From Acrasis kona (lineage: Eukaryota; Heterolobosea; Eutetramitea; Acrasida; Acrasidae): 38,980 nt of DNA. Where the stretch lies: contig JAOPGA020001861.1 of the NCBI GenBank assembly GCA_026419775.2, positions 1 to 38,980 on the forward strand, written 5' to 3'. The position numbers were made by a program, and so were the translations under genes. This document shows positions 8,784 through 18,140 of this stretch, in pieces. The number at the start of each line of letters is the position of its first letter. Position 1 is the stretch's first letter. The notes beneath the pieces are model-generated. The model had not been told where the DNA came from, did no database searches, and saw only the letters and a program-made list of their open reading frames with translations.

Positions 8784-8867
8784 GGGGGTAACCGAGAATT
8801 GAACTCGGAACCTTCCGCACCCTAAGCGGAAATCATGCCAATGTCTTATTTTCTAGACCATTACCCC
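8784..8867 (-). tRNA. tRNA-Pro (anticodon AGG) with a 12-nt D-loop insertion
   Basis: The minus strand folds as a tRNA. The acceptor is GGGGTAA paired with TTACCCC. The D-stem begins GTCT, the anticodon arm is TCCGC-TTAGGGT-GCGGA giving AGG (Pro), and the T-arm is CCGAG-TTCAATT-CTCGG with discriminator C. The body matches the usual eukaryotic tRNA-Pro sequence (TGGTCTAG..TGGCATGATT) except for twelve extra bases, AAAATAAGACAT, between G15 and the G18-G19 pair of the D-loop (about 8842-8853). Every other invariant base is in place and a T5 terminator lies three bases downstream. The insertion is not at the canonical 37/38 intron site, so it is either a non-canonical intron or a lesion in an otherwise perfect gene. 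Confidence 0.9.
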
Positions 8868-8998
8868 GTAGGGAGATCGAATCTAATTATATTATACGGA
8901 TTGTAAACCATATTTTCGTCATGTCTGCTGTCAGAGTTGCTGTGACCTGATGTGAACGAACTCCAAGAGTTTTCGACCATCATGTCATTAAAACAAGT

Positions 8999-9901
8999 TT
9001 AATAAAAAGACTTTATTAGCACCACTTTCTTTCCATTGTATAAAAGGTCCTCCTCCACTATATCGAAGAAGAGTTTTTCAAACCTTTTTATCAAATCAAG
9101 ATCAACTGCGTCCAACAAGCCATGCCTTGCACATAATAGATTAGTAAATTCTTGTAGTTCGTTCTTTGTGTAAAATTCAAGGCGCCCTCTTCTTATTTGT
9201 AGCTTTTTGGATAATTCTTCATTAATGTTAAATACGGGGAAGCATTTTCCATTCAGTCGCAGTCTTGAAGCAAATTCATACAAATGACTCTCATGCCCAA
9301 CCCGACTCCAATCCAACTCTGAACAAAGTTCATCGACAAAATGTTGACAATTGTCTTCCGTCATTTTCGCAGTCCTACATATGTTCCACTCATATATTTT
9401 AGATATTATCGCACAAAGTGTCTCAGTGCAACTATCTTGGTCGTGCAAAGTTATGATGGTTGACGATAATATGGTGTTTGTCGGGTCGTATTTTTGTGGT
9501 ACACACAACGAATCCTCTCCCCACCATAGAAAAAGGTCTCCTATAACCAGTGCTGATTGGTATAGTCCGTGTTTGTTGTATTTATCCCTCCCTACCATAG
9601 TATTTGTCTGGAATATGACTACTTTTATGTGAAGTTTAGAGAATACATCGACAACGAAGTAGTTTTGAAGAAACCTCGTTTTGACGCATAGATCTAGGGC
9701 TATTAAATCTCTTACTGATTGGTCAAGGTGGGAGAACCTAAAGGATTTGTTGAGTTTATACGATAGCCCAGTCAGAAAGTTTTGTTCGTCTAGTGTCAAA
9801 GCTTGATCGTTCTCTATTGTTGGTAAGGAGAAAGAGTCATTAAGAGACCCACTAGAGTCGTCCAAATACCAATCACTTTTGCTGGCTGTGCAATTGCCCA
9901 T
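8999..9901 (-). CDS. Papain-like (NlpC/P60- or PPPDE-like) protein with N-myristoylation motif
   Basis: The reading frame is open from 9940, but the ATG at 9901 gives MGNCTASK, a textbook N-myristoylation start (Gly2) with a palmitoylatable Cys4, so I choose it (300 residues). Later come HGLYQSALVIGDLFLWWG (candidate catalytic His, residue ~130) and EDNCQHFVDELC (candidate nucleophile Cys, residue ~205). The order His before NCQxFV is typical of circularly permuted papain-like folds such as LRAT/PPPDE and related protist families, which act as amidases, deubiquitinases or acyltransferases. The acyl motif points to a membrane-attached cytosolic protein. The substrate is unknown. It is divergent with the dehydrogenase gene, with only 70 bp between their starts. 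No intron is needed. Confidence 0.65.
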   Translation of the reverse strand: MGNCTASKSDWYLDDSSGSLNDSFSLPTIENDQALTLDEQNFLTGLSYKLNKSFRFSHLDQSVRDLIALDLCVKTRFLQNYFVVDVFSKLHIKVVIFQTNTMVGRDKYNKHGLYQSALVIGDLFLWWGEDSLCVPQKYDPTNTILSSTIITLHDQDSCTETLCAIISKIYEWNICRTAKMTEDNCQHFVDELCSELDWSRVGHESHLYEFASRLRLNGKCFPVFNINEELSKKLQIRRGRLEFYTKNELQEFTNLLCARHGLLDAVDLDLIKRFEKLFFDIVEEDLLYNGKKVVLIKSFY

Positions 9902-9971
9902 CGCAGCAAATGATCTTGGGTCAACCTGTTTGGTTACCAAATGGTTTTGAACTTACAAAGGAAAGAAGAGC
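9902..9971. promoter_or_regulatory. Shared 70-bp divergent promoter region
   Basis: This is the only DNA between the start codons of the minus-strand papain-like gene and the plus-strand dehydrogenase, so it must contain both promoters and both 5' untranslated regions, unless one gene starts transcription inside the other. No TATA-like or Inr element could be assigned with confidence. Confidence 0.45.
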
Positions 9972-11983
9972 ATGGAACATGACTGTGAACTTTGGGACAG
10001 TAATAAATTTTTCACAGACCATGAGATTGAAACCACTAACCGTGTTCTTCAAATCTTGAATGATAACAGAAGTTTTATTAAAGAACAACGGGTATCACAA
10101 ATATTTGAAAACATTAAACAACTGTTTACTCCAATACCGTAATACCATTCTATTATAAAATCCCACAATTTTAGAGCAGATGAAAGAAGAAAAAGAAGAA
10201 AGGAAGAAAGAAATAAGATAAAAGTGGTCGATGAAGATGACAAATTAATTACCGAGACAGGCATGTACAAAAAAAAAGAGAGAGAAAAGTTGATGATTGC
10301 AAAAAAATTGAAATACGAACTTCCATCTGACAAGGTATGTGAGAACATGATTCAACAATACCCAACATTTAGATGTTGGAGGACATGGTCCATCACGGCA
10401 AAACAGTCTTTAACAAAGAGTTGTTGCCAAACACGGATGAAATGCATCAAGGAAAGATTGACCTGACACAACACCACGCAGATCCAGTTGAGAGGCCCTC
10501 GGTTCCCTTAACAAAGCCCCTAATGTGCTTCGGTTGCTATCAACCATATACTCAACTACACTTTTTCTATCATCAATTTTGTCCATCATGCGCATCGCTT
10601 AATTACGCCAAGAGAACACAAACAGCAGATCTAACTGGAAAACACGCACTTATTACAGGTACGTCGATGGATGTCCATTAATTAACATTAATAAGGTGGC
10701 AGGATCAAAATAGGCTACCACTGTGCTTTGATGTGTTTGAGGGCGAATTGTGCAATGGTTCACGTCACTACCAGATTCCCAAAGGATTGTGCCAAAAGAT
10801 TTGCAGCCGAGCCTGACTTTGATTCGTTCCGATCCAGATTAAAAATTTATGGGTTAGGTAGGGGATGTTGTGCGAGTACATGTTTTAATTTTTTTAGATT
10901 TACGACACATACCGTCCGTGATTAGATTCGCAGAACAATTATGCTCGGAACACGACAGATTGGACATTCTAATCAACAATGCTGCACAGACCATACGCAG
11001 ACCAACACAATTCTATAAAAGAATAGCCACAGAAGAATTGACGTGCTCCATGTCAGATCTAAGCCCCTCCATACAACAATTGCTATCAGTGAGCTTCACG
11101 ATGCAAGCAGATGCATTTCAGCACGTTCCTAGGCTACAGGACCTGAGCGATGATGCTCCCAACATGTAAGTGTTTCGTTTTTCATCGACGACCAACGTAC
11201 ATAGATCATCATATTCATCAAATGATGAGCTCAAAATATGTGGACTCAAGACCTGTGGTGCGTTGAGGGCCCTCTCCGACAATGATAATGTGAGTGCTTC
11301 TGCTCGTAAGTGCTTCATCTTGTGCGCGCAATCTAACGTTTATAGTGTTGTCTCAAGTGCCAACCACTCAAGAAGACGTCACATTCCACAACGACCATCA
11401 TACATTCCCACCCAACGTAACAGACATCAACTCTGAACAAGTCGACACCAGATCAGTCAACACGTGGTGCTTGAACATTGACCAAGTATCGGAGGTTGAA
11501 ATGATTGAAACACAAACCATCAATGCCAGCGCACCATTCGTGTTATGCGGTCGCCTGAGAAAGCTCATGTGCAAGGATAGAAATGCTCACAAATACATCA
11601 TCAACGTCAGCAGCATGGAGGGACAATTTTACAAAAAATTCAAAGCATCCACCCACCCTCACACCAACATGGTAACTGTCAAGTTTAAACGTTGATTTTC
11701 ATTTTTATAGTCAAAGGCCGCCCTCAACATGATGACCAGGACATGTGGAGCTGATTATTCCATTGATAACATTTGGATGAATTCTGTCGATACTGGTTGG
11801 GTCACGGACGAGAATCCTCAGAGCTATAAAAGGACGGAGGGAAGCAACAAGGCATTGATCCACGTACCTCTAGACGAGATTGATGGCGCTTCTAGGGTCA
11901 TGGATCCCATCTATATGGGCATCAATAACGGTCAGAACATTCACAGCCAATTTTATAAGGATTATCAATCCGTGTTGTGGTGA
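9972..11983 (+). CDS. Short-chain dehydrogenase/reductase with N-terminal zinc motif (8 exons)
   Basis: Exons at 9972-10138, 10175-10334, 10373-10658, 10696-10857, 10898-11165, 11205-11305, 11346-11671 and 11711-11983 join without a stop to 580 residues. The introns are 36-40 bp, all GT..AG. An N-terminal helical, Lys/Glu-rich region (~1-110) is followed by CFGCYQPY..FCPSC (~C-x2-C pairs, residues ~150-172), then the Rossmann signature TGGRIKIGYH (~204), ILINNAAQ (NNAG equivalent), a YIINVSSMEGQFY segment, HPHTNMSKAALNMM (catalytic Tyr/Lys region, with no YxxxK in the usual place), and DTGWVTDENP. This matches a protist/plant/bacterial SDR family with an N-terminal Cys motif. The substrate is unknown and the cofactor is likely NAD(P). 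AATAAA overlaps the stop. The next gene starts 72 bp downstream. Confidence 0.88.
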
Positions 11984-12055
11984 ATAAATTGCTTGTTACA
12001 ATCATCTTCTTCTTCTTTTCAGTCAACCATCGAACTTCAACGAAATTGAGACTTG

Positions 12056-15000
12056 ATGAACAACAAGGAGAAGTTACAGCACTTGTCCCTGGTCAACAAA
12101 GTATGTGGAGAGCTAGATAATCACGTGGGGATAAAGGACAAGACGCTTGCTGAATTTGTAATATATCTTTGTGAGGGATGCAACGACGCAACGGAATATA
12201 AAAATGTGCTGTCAGAGAACAAGGCCGATCTACCAGAAACATTTGTTAATAGTTTATTCGAAACAATACAACGCATGAAGCCCAAACAAGCACCTGTAAA
12301 ACAAGATGTAAAGACGGAAGAGGACGTGATTGAACATCGCACCCAAAAATATCCCGGGCTTGCCATGGCAGATACAAACAAACCAATACCGATAGAAGTT
12401 GTAAAATCAGACAAGATAAAAACCATTCCAGGATCGCCTTCTACGGATCCCCATCATTCAAAGAGGCACAGAGAAGAGCGCCACCATTCAGACGATAGGA
12501 GGCGTGATTCACGTGGCAGCAACAGGCGTCGTGATGATCATGATGATGACCATGATGATAAAAAGCGTCATGATTCATTTGATCGTGATTTGTACATTAA
12601 TCAAGTATATAGAGCAAAGGTCAGCGGAATCAAAGAGTATGGCTTCTTTGCACAGCTAACAGAGACGGTGGAGGGCGTTCGTCTGGACTCTCACTGTCGC
12701 AAAGAAGGACTGTGTCACGTATCAGAGATGCAAGAGGCCAGGGGTGCCATTGTCAACGATCTCGTCAAGCGCAACCAATACGTTTTTGTAAAGATCATTG
12801 GTCTCACGGACACACGCATCATGTTATCCATGAGGGATTTGGATCAAAGGGATGGTTATGATGCCCATCCAAGGACCAAATACTTGCCCAACAATGAACC
12901 ATCATCATCATCATCACATGACAATACGCAAGAATCAAAGGGACGCAAGCTAACGGGCGCACTGCCAAAGGAAGTGGTGGAAAAGTACATTGCCATCGAC
13001 GCACAGAATGAACCGGAGAGAGCACACAAGAGAATGACGCCCTATGGACTGTGGGAAGCAACGCAACTCAACAAGGTGGTGGGAAAACAAGCAGCTAGGC
13101 TGATGGACCAATCCGATCCAGATGGCAACGACATGATCACCAACGCTCATTACATGATGCATGCCGATCACGTGGAACAAGATGTGGATGTGGAGCTCAA
13201 CGACAGGGAACCCAAATTCTTGGAGGGACAAACTGCAAAGGCAGGCGTCAATTACTCGCCGGTGAGAATATTGGCAGCGCCCGATGGAAGCTTGAGGAGA
13301 GCGGCAGAGAAGCAATCAGAACTGGCGCTGGAGAGAAGAGAGATTAGAGAACAACAACGAGCACAAGCAGCAGTGGCCAGCGGATTGGGTCAGGATGATG
13401 AATTGGGTGATTCGAAGAATTTACTGCAGGATCCAATGTACAACGTGATGAATCAATACAATAGCAGCAACAACAGCAACAGCAACAATACAAACAGCAG
13501 AGGCAACGAATATAGCGCACTGCCAGAGTGGAAGAGACAAAGCATGAGCGGCGGATTGGGCAAACCAAGCACGGGCACCATCAGCATCAAGGAACAACGC
13601 GCCAGCCTGCCCATTTACAAGTTGAGGGAGGAATTGATACGATCGGTGAGGGACAATCAAATCCTGGTGGTGATTGGAGAGACTGGCAGCGGCAAGACCA
13701 CACAAATGACTCAGTACCTTGCAGAAGCTGGATTCGCGAGCAAGGGAGTGATTGGATGCACGCAACCACGTCGCGTGGCAGCCATCAGCGTGGCCAAGCG
13801 TGTGGCGGAGGAATTTGGATGTAGCGTGGGACAGGAGGTGGGTTATTGCATTCGCTTCGAGGACAAGACCACGCCAGACACGTGCATCAAGTACATGACC
13901 GATGGCATGCTGCTGAGAGAGGCCCTGCTGGATCCACAGCTCGTCAAGTACAGCATCATCATGCTGGACGAAGCACACGAGCGCAACCTACACACCGACG
14001 TCTTGTTTGGATTGTTGAAGAAGGTGTGTCAGAGGAGGAGCGATCTGAAATTGATCGTGACCAGTGCCACCCTTGATGCAGAAAAGTTCAGCACCTACTT
14101 TTTCAACTGCCCCATCTTTACCATACCCGGTCGCACCTTTCTGGTGGAGATTTTTTACACCAAGGAACCAGAGAGCGACTACTTGAATGCAGCGCTCATC
14201 ACCGTGATGCAGATTCACTTGACGGAACCATCGGGCGACATTTTGCTCTTCTTGACGGGTCAGGAGGAGATTGATACGGCCTGTCAGATATTGTTCGAGA
14301 GGATGAAGCAATTGGGCAACAATGTGCCCGAGCTGCGCATATTGCCCATTTACTCTGCGCTGCCGTCGGAGGTGCAGAGTCAAATCTTTGAGCCAGCGCC
14401 ACCTGGGTCGCGCAAGGTGGTGGTGGGCACCAACATTGCAGAGACCAGCATCACCATCGACGGCATCTTTTACGTGGTGGATCCGGGATTCGTCAAGCAG
14501 AATTGCTACAATGCAAAGACCGGAGTGGATTCGTTGATGGTGGTGCCCATCTCTAAGGCAGCCGCTCGTCAAAGAGCCGGTCGTGCTGGTAGGACTGGTC
14601 CTGGCAAGTGCTATCGATTGTATACGGAGAACAGCTTCGAGAATGAAATGTTGGCTGGAAGCGTGCCGGAGATTCAGCGCACCAATCTGGGCAACACGGT
14701 GCTCACGTTAAAGGCCATGGGCATCAACGACCTGTTGGGATTTGATTTTATGGACCCACCACCGCCGCAAACGCTAATCAGCGCCATGGAGCAACTGTAT
14801 GCGCTGGGAGCACTGGACGACGAGGGATTGTTGACCAGGTTGGGAAGAAAGATGGCAGAGTTTCCGTTGGAGCCACAAATGAGCAAGACGCTGATCGCCA
14901 GCGTGGATCTGCAGTGCAGCGACGAGGTGCTGACCATCGTGAGCATGCTGTCGATACAAACCATCTTTTATAGACCCAGAGAGAAGCAAGCACAGGCCGA

Positions 15001-15577
15001 TCAAAAGAAGGCGAAATTCTTCCAACCAGAGGGCGATCACCTGACGCTACTGGCATCGTTCCAGGCATGGAAGAATAGCAACTATAGCAACGCATGGTGC
15101 TACGACAACTTTATACAGGCACGCAGCATGAAGCGAGTGTTGGAGGTGCGCAAGCAATTGTTGACCATCATGGATCGATACAAGTTGGACGTCGTGTCGT
15201 GCGGCAAGAATTACACGTTGATACGAAAGGCCATCTGTAGCGGTTATTTTGCCCATGCCTGTAGAAAGGATCCACAGGAGGGCTATCACACGTTGGTGGA
15301 GAATCAACCGGTGTACATTCATCCCGGCAGCAGCTTGTTCCAAAAGAATCCAGAGTGGGTGCTGTATCACACGCTGGTCATGACCACCAAGGAGTACATG
15401 AGAGAGATTATGACCATCGAACCAAAGTGGCTGTGCGAATTGGCACCCAATTTCTACAGAGGAGTGGATCCCAATAAAATGAGCAAGCGAAAGAGAGCAG
15501 AAAAGATTGAACCCTTGTTTAACAAGTATGCAGACAAGGATGAGTGGAGAATTAGCAAGAGAAAGAAGATGAAATAA
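12056..15577 (+). CDS. DHX8: Pre-mRNA splicing ATP-dependent RNA helicase DHX8/Prp22
   Basis: The frame gives 1173 residues from the ATG at 12056, uninterrupted by introns. In order it has an N-terminal helical domain, an Arg/Asp/His-rich low-complexity stretch (~130-175), an S1 RNA-binding domain (~177-265, YRAKVSGIKEYGFF), and the DEAH helicase core: GETGSGKTT (Walker A, ~539), DEAH (~636), SAT (~668), and GRAGRTGPG (motif VI, ~838). The HA2 and OB-fold regions follow, with the ending KIEPLFNKYADKDEWRISKRKK. S1 plus DEAH and this tail are specific to Prp22/DHX8, which releases spliced mRNA from the spliceosome in the nucleus. Length is close to the usual ~1150-1220. A Ser/Asn-rich tract (~460-490) lies before the core. 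AATAAA overlaps the stop (15573-15578), and the next gene's stop codon is two bases away on the other strand. Confidence 0.97.
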   Translation: MNNKEKLQHLSLVNKVCGELDNHVGIKDKTLAEFVIYLCEGCNDATEYKNVLSENKADLPETFVNSLFETIQRMKPKQAPVKQDVKTEEDVIEHRTQKYPGLAMADTNKPIPIEVVKSDKIKTIPGSPSTDPHHSKRHREERHHSDDRRRDSRGSNRRRDDHDDDHDDKKRHDSFDRDLYINQVYRAKVSGIKEYGFFAQLTETVEGVRLDSHCRKEGLCHVSEMQEARGAIVNDLVKRNQYVFVKIIGLTDTRIMLSMRDLDQRDGYDAHPRTKYLPNNEPSSSSSHDNTQESKGRKLTGALPKEVVEKYIAIDAQNEPERAHKRMTPYGLWEATQLNKVVGKQAARLMDQSDPDGNDMITNAHYMMHADHVEQDVDVELNDREPKFLEGQTAKAGVNYSPVRILAAPDGSLRRAAEKQSELALERREIREQQRAQAAVASGLGQDDELGDSKNLLQDPMYNVMNQYNSSNNSNSNNTNSRGNEYSALPEWKRQSMSGGLGKPSTGTISIKEQRASLPIYKLREELIRSVRDNQILVVIGETGSGKTTQMTQYLAEAGFASKGVIGCTQPRRVAAISVAKRVAEEFGCSVGQEVGYCIRFEDKTTPDTCIKYMTDGMLLREALLDPQLVKYSIIMLDEAHERNLHTDVLFGLLKKVCQRRSDLKLIVTSATLDAEKFSTYFFNCPIFTIPGRTFLVEIFYTKEPESDYLNAALITVMQIHLTEPSGDILLFLTGQEEIDTACQILFERMKQLGNNVPELRILPIYSALPSEVQSQIFEPAPPGSRKVVVGTNIAETSITIDGIFYVVDPGFVKQNCYNAKTGVDSLMVVPISKAAARQRAGRAGRTGPGKCYRLYTENSFENEMLAGSVPEIQRTNLGNTVLTLKAMGINDLLGFDFMDPPPPQTLISAMEQLYALGALDDEGLLTRLGRKMAEFPLEPQMSKTLIASVDLQCSDEVLTIVSMLSIQTIFYRPREKQAQADQKKAKFFQPEGDHLTLLASFQAWKNSNYSNAWCYDNFIQARSMKRVLEVRKQLLTIMDRYKLDVVSCGKNYTLIRKAICSGYFAHACRKDPQEGYHTLVENQPVYIHPGSSLFQKNPEWVLYHTLVMTTKEYMREIMTIEPKWLCELAPNFYRGVDPNKMSKRKRAEKIEPLFNKYADKDEWRISKRKKMK

Positions 15578-15579
15578 AT

Positions 15580-17691
15580 TTATACATTACAATTTTTGTT
15601 TTTTGAACTGGCTCGTACGTGAATGTTGTTATCTTTGCACATTTTGATAAAGTCGCTCAATTCTATCGAATTCTTGGAGTACATGTTGATCATGTTCCTG
15701 ATGCCATAATCGCTCAAGGGCACCTTCTTGTCAATCATGGCCCTCGACAAATCCATGGCATCCTTGTGCCTCCTCTTCCACGCGTACATGACCAATGCAG
15801 CATTACAGATGCGCTCGTCCCACACCAACACATCCCTGCACTGCTTCTCCCAGAACAATATGCCATGATTCACGTTGTTCCTCTGAAACAATCGCAGCAA
15901 GGTGAAGGCTGCCATTTCGTCAATCTGCAGCCCGGCACTCCTCATTTGGTGCAAATACTTGAGCGCACCATGAAGATTATTGGCCTTGCCCATCAATCGA
16001 ATGGCAATCTTCCAATTCTGCAGCGTGTTGTACTCTGGGTCGTTCTTGACGTGCATTTCAAAAAAGTTCAATCCCTCCACTTGATGATTGTCCTTAAAGT
16101 ATATATTCATCATGGTGCCACAAGATTCGGCACTAGGTTTCATCTTTTTTGAATACTCGTCAAAGAATTCACGCGCAGCACCGCTGCCATGCTTGATGCC
16201 GTACAACTTGAGCACGCTATTATACAAGTACGCATTCATGGGCACATTGTTCATCTGTGTGGTATAAAATTCGATGCCCTTATCAGCCATCGTCGGATGA
16301 CAATACATGTCCAACAGGGATGAATAAGTAAACTCATCCGGTTTGATTCCTTGTTGCTTCATTTCGTCAAACAATTGAATGCCCTCGTGTGCCTGTCTAT
16401 TCCTACAATACATCTTGATCATGATGTTGTAGCTGTACGTTTCCTTGTTGGGCATTCGTCGAAACACATCACGCACCTTGTCATGGTCCATGCTGCTGCG
16501 CCTGACCAATGCTGCCAACAATATATTCATGCTGATTTGATCGGCATGGATGCGGAAGTGATTCGAATCCATCAGTTCGAACGCACCATCAAAGTCATTC
16601 TGTTCCACCATCTTTTGTAGGATGGCATTGTGCAGCGAGGTGGCATCGAAATGCTCATCTACTGATTTCCAATCGATGCTCTGCAGCTGTGACAGCGATA
16701 GTTGCTTGAACAATGTGCTGTACACTGGCGCTTCCATGTGCACGCGATTGGTCACCATGGCCTTGAATAGATCGATGCACGTATCGGTGTCGCCTTGCCT
16801 ACCGAACATTTCGATCAATATGCAAATGCTGTGACTGCATAGTTGCCATTGACGAGTCTTCGAGAGGTCGTGAAATAGCTGCAGCGCTGTTTCCGTGCGA
16901 CCTGCGTTGCTACACGCAGCAATCATGGTGTTGTAGTTGAGTTGGTTGGGCCCTGGCGTCATTGATTGCATGTTGCGAAATGTTTGGAGGGCGCGATCCA
17001 GATGGCGCGATTTGATTTGCGATTGCAGCACGACGTTCCAGTGGAATACGTTCAACTGGCTCACGTCCACTTGTGCCATTCGCTCAATCATGTCGTGTAC
17101 TTGTTGCTCGTGTCCGTTGTTGATCAGGGACGTGAGCAATATGCCATCGATCTTTTCGTGCTCCTGCGATAGAATGTTCATCTTTTTAATCTTTGCGTAA
17201 ATGTCTAACGTGTCCTTGTGGTTGTTGCCCAATCTGGCGGACATTTTGAGTCTGTACATCCAAAACTTTTCTGGAATGTGATAGTTTCTTTTGGAGACCT
17301 CGTCGAATAGGTCCAGGCCTTTTTGTAAGTGGGTAAAGTACAGGTCCTGACATGTTGCAAGAATCCAATTCACGTCATGATTTAATGCTGCGAGTGCGTG
17401 AAATGTTGACTCTGGGGATAGCAGGTCTTGCATGTATCCGTTCAGAATTTCAGAATGTGTATTATTGTCTTGATGCGTGCGCTTCAATAAATTCGTTTTT
17501 AATTCCTTGACAAGCGATTTGCCGAGGTCAGTTCGTTGCCTCAATTCTTGTTTGATGTATTCGTTTAATGTGGGTGCATCGGTGACTTTTATTGGTTTGA
17601 TAAGATTTGTGCTTGTTCGATGAGCTGTATTCACATGTGCTGTTCGCACTCCAAACGATTTATGGATGTGACGATATGTGAACCTGTTCAT
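15580..17691 (-). CDS. Pentatricopeptide repeat (PPR) protein, probably mitochondrial
   Basis: The frame gives 703 residues. The N-terminus (MNRFTYRHIHKSFGVRTAHV) is rich in Arg/His/Ser with no acidic residue in the first ~30, as expected for a mitochondrial presequence. From about residue 210 to the end it holds tandem ~35-residue helical hairpins with PPR signatures such as LNYNTMIAACSNAGRTETAL, TYSYNIMIKMYCRN, GIKPDEFTYSSLLDMYC and YLYNSVLKLYG. PPR tracts bind single-stranded organelle RNA base by base and act in processing, editing or translation. No C-terminal E/DYW, SMR or PRORP domain is visible. The target RNA is unknown. The gene is tail-to-tail with DHX8, with a 2-base gap, so the 3' untranslated regions must overlap. 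Confidence 0.9.
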   Translation of the reverse strand: MNRFTYRHIHKSFGVRTAHVNTAHRTSTNLIKPIKVTDAPTLNEYIKQELRQRTDLGKSLVKELKTNLLKRTHQDNNTHSEILNGYMQDLLSPESTFHALAALNHDVNWILATCQDLYFTHLQKGLDLFDEVSKRNYHIPEKFWMYRLKMSARLGNNHKDTLDIYAKIKKMNILSQEHEKIDGILLTSLINNGHEQQVHDMIERMAQVDVSQLNVFHWNVVLQSQIKSRHLDRALQTFRNMQSMTPGPNQLNYNTMIAACSNAGRTETALQLFHDLSKTRQWQLCSHSICILIEMFGRQGDTDTCIDLFKAMVTNRVHMEAPVYSTLFKQLSLSQLQSIDWKSVDEHFDATSLHNAILQKMVEQNDFDGAFELMDSNHFRIHADQISMNILLAALVRRSSMDHDKVRDVFRRMPNKETYSYNIMIKMYCRNRQAHEGIQLFDEMKQQGIKPDEFTYSSLLDMYCHPTMADKGIEFYTTQMNNVPMNAYLYNSVLKLYGIKHGSGAAREFFDEYSKKMKPSAESCGTMMNIYFKDNHQVEGLNFFEMHVKNDPEYNTLQNWKIAIRLMGKANNLHGALKYLHQMRSAGLQIDEMAAFTLLRLFQRNNVNHGILFWEKQCRDVLVWDERICNAALVMYAWKRRHKDAMDLSRAMIDKKVPLSDYGIRNMINMYSKNSIELSDFIKMCKDNNIHVRASSKNKNCNV

Positions 17692-17866
17692 GTGTTAAAA
17701 CAATGGTGGATATTACAATCAACCATGATTGGGGTGAGGAGAGAAGACATGGCGAGTATGTTTTAATAAATTTTTTATTTACATTGGCGTGATTATAGTT
17801 TTTTATCGTCCCCATCTACTACAGGCTTTAAATCTAAAAAAATATTGTTAACATTGTTACTACTCT

Positions 17867-18091
17867 TCAAATCTCACCATCTTTTGTTTTTTGTTCCTTC
17901 TCTACTTCAATTAATCCTTTGGATACAGGATCCCTTCTAGTCCCGACAAAGTTTTTAAATACAAAAAAACCAACAACGGCTACAGCAGCAGCGATACCAA
18001 CCATGTATACATTTCTGGGAACTAGTAACTCCTTATTTTCTTTTATTGTGTTCTCGGCAAGAGTTGGTTGTGTTGGTAGGTGTGAGCTCAT
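17867..18091 (-). CDS. Small single-pass membrane protein
   Basis: The frame gives 74 residues, beginning MSSHLPTQPTLAENTI. One hydrophobic segment (YMVGIAAAVAVVGFFVFKNF, residues ~29-48) is followed by a charged tail (TRRDPVSKGLIEVEKEQKTK). There is no signal peptide, so it looks like a tail- or signal-anchored protein with a short soluble domain on each side. I do not recognise a family. It could be a small mitochondrial or ER membrane component. It lies between the G6PD gene and the PPR gene on the same strand, with an AT-rich 175-bp gap towards the PPR start. It is credible because the frame is compact, starts with ATG and fills the gap neatly. Confidence 0.6.
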   Translation of the reverse strand: MSSHLPTQPTLAENTIKENKELLVPRNVYMVGIAAAVAVVGFFVFKNFVGTRRDPVSKGLIEVEKEQKTKDGEI

Positions 18092-18140
18092 GTCTTCTTC
18101 AAAACTATATTGTAATGATCAATCGAAAATATGTTTATTT

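Noticed and set aside
9351-9632. 93-codon plus frame inside the papain-like gene
   Set aside because: Antisense to a frame with recognisable motifs; no support.
10224-10466. Separate 80-codon gene before the dehydrogenase
   Set aside because: Its 5' part is exon 2 of the dehydrogenase; a 38-bp intron at 10335-10372 joins it in frame.
13421-13978. Minus-strand 185-codon frame inside DHX8 (and several similar ones up to 15370)
   Set aside because: Antisense shadows of a strongly conserved helicase, with no domain of their own.
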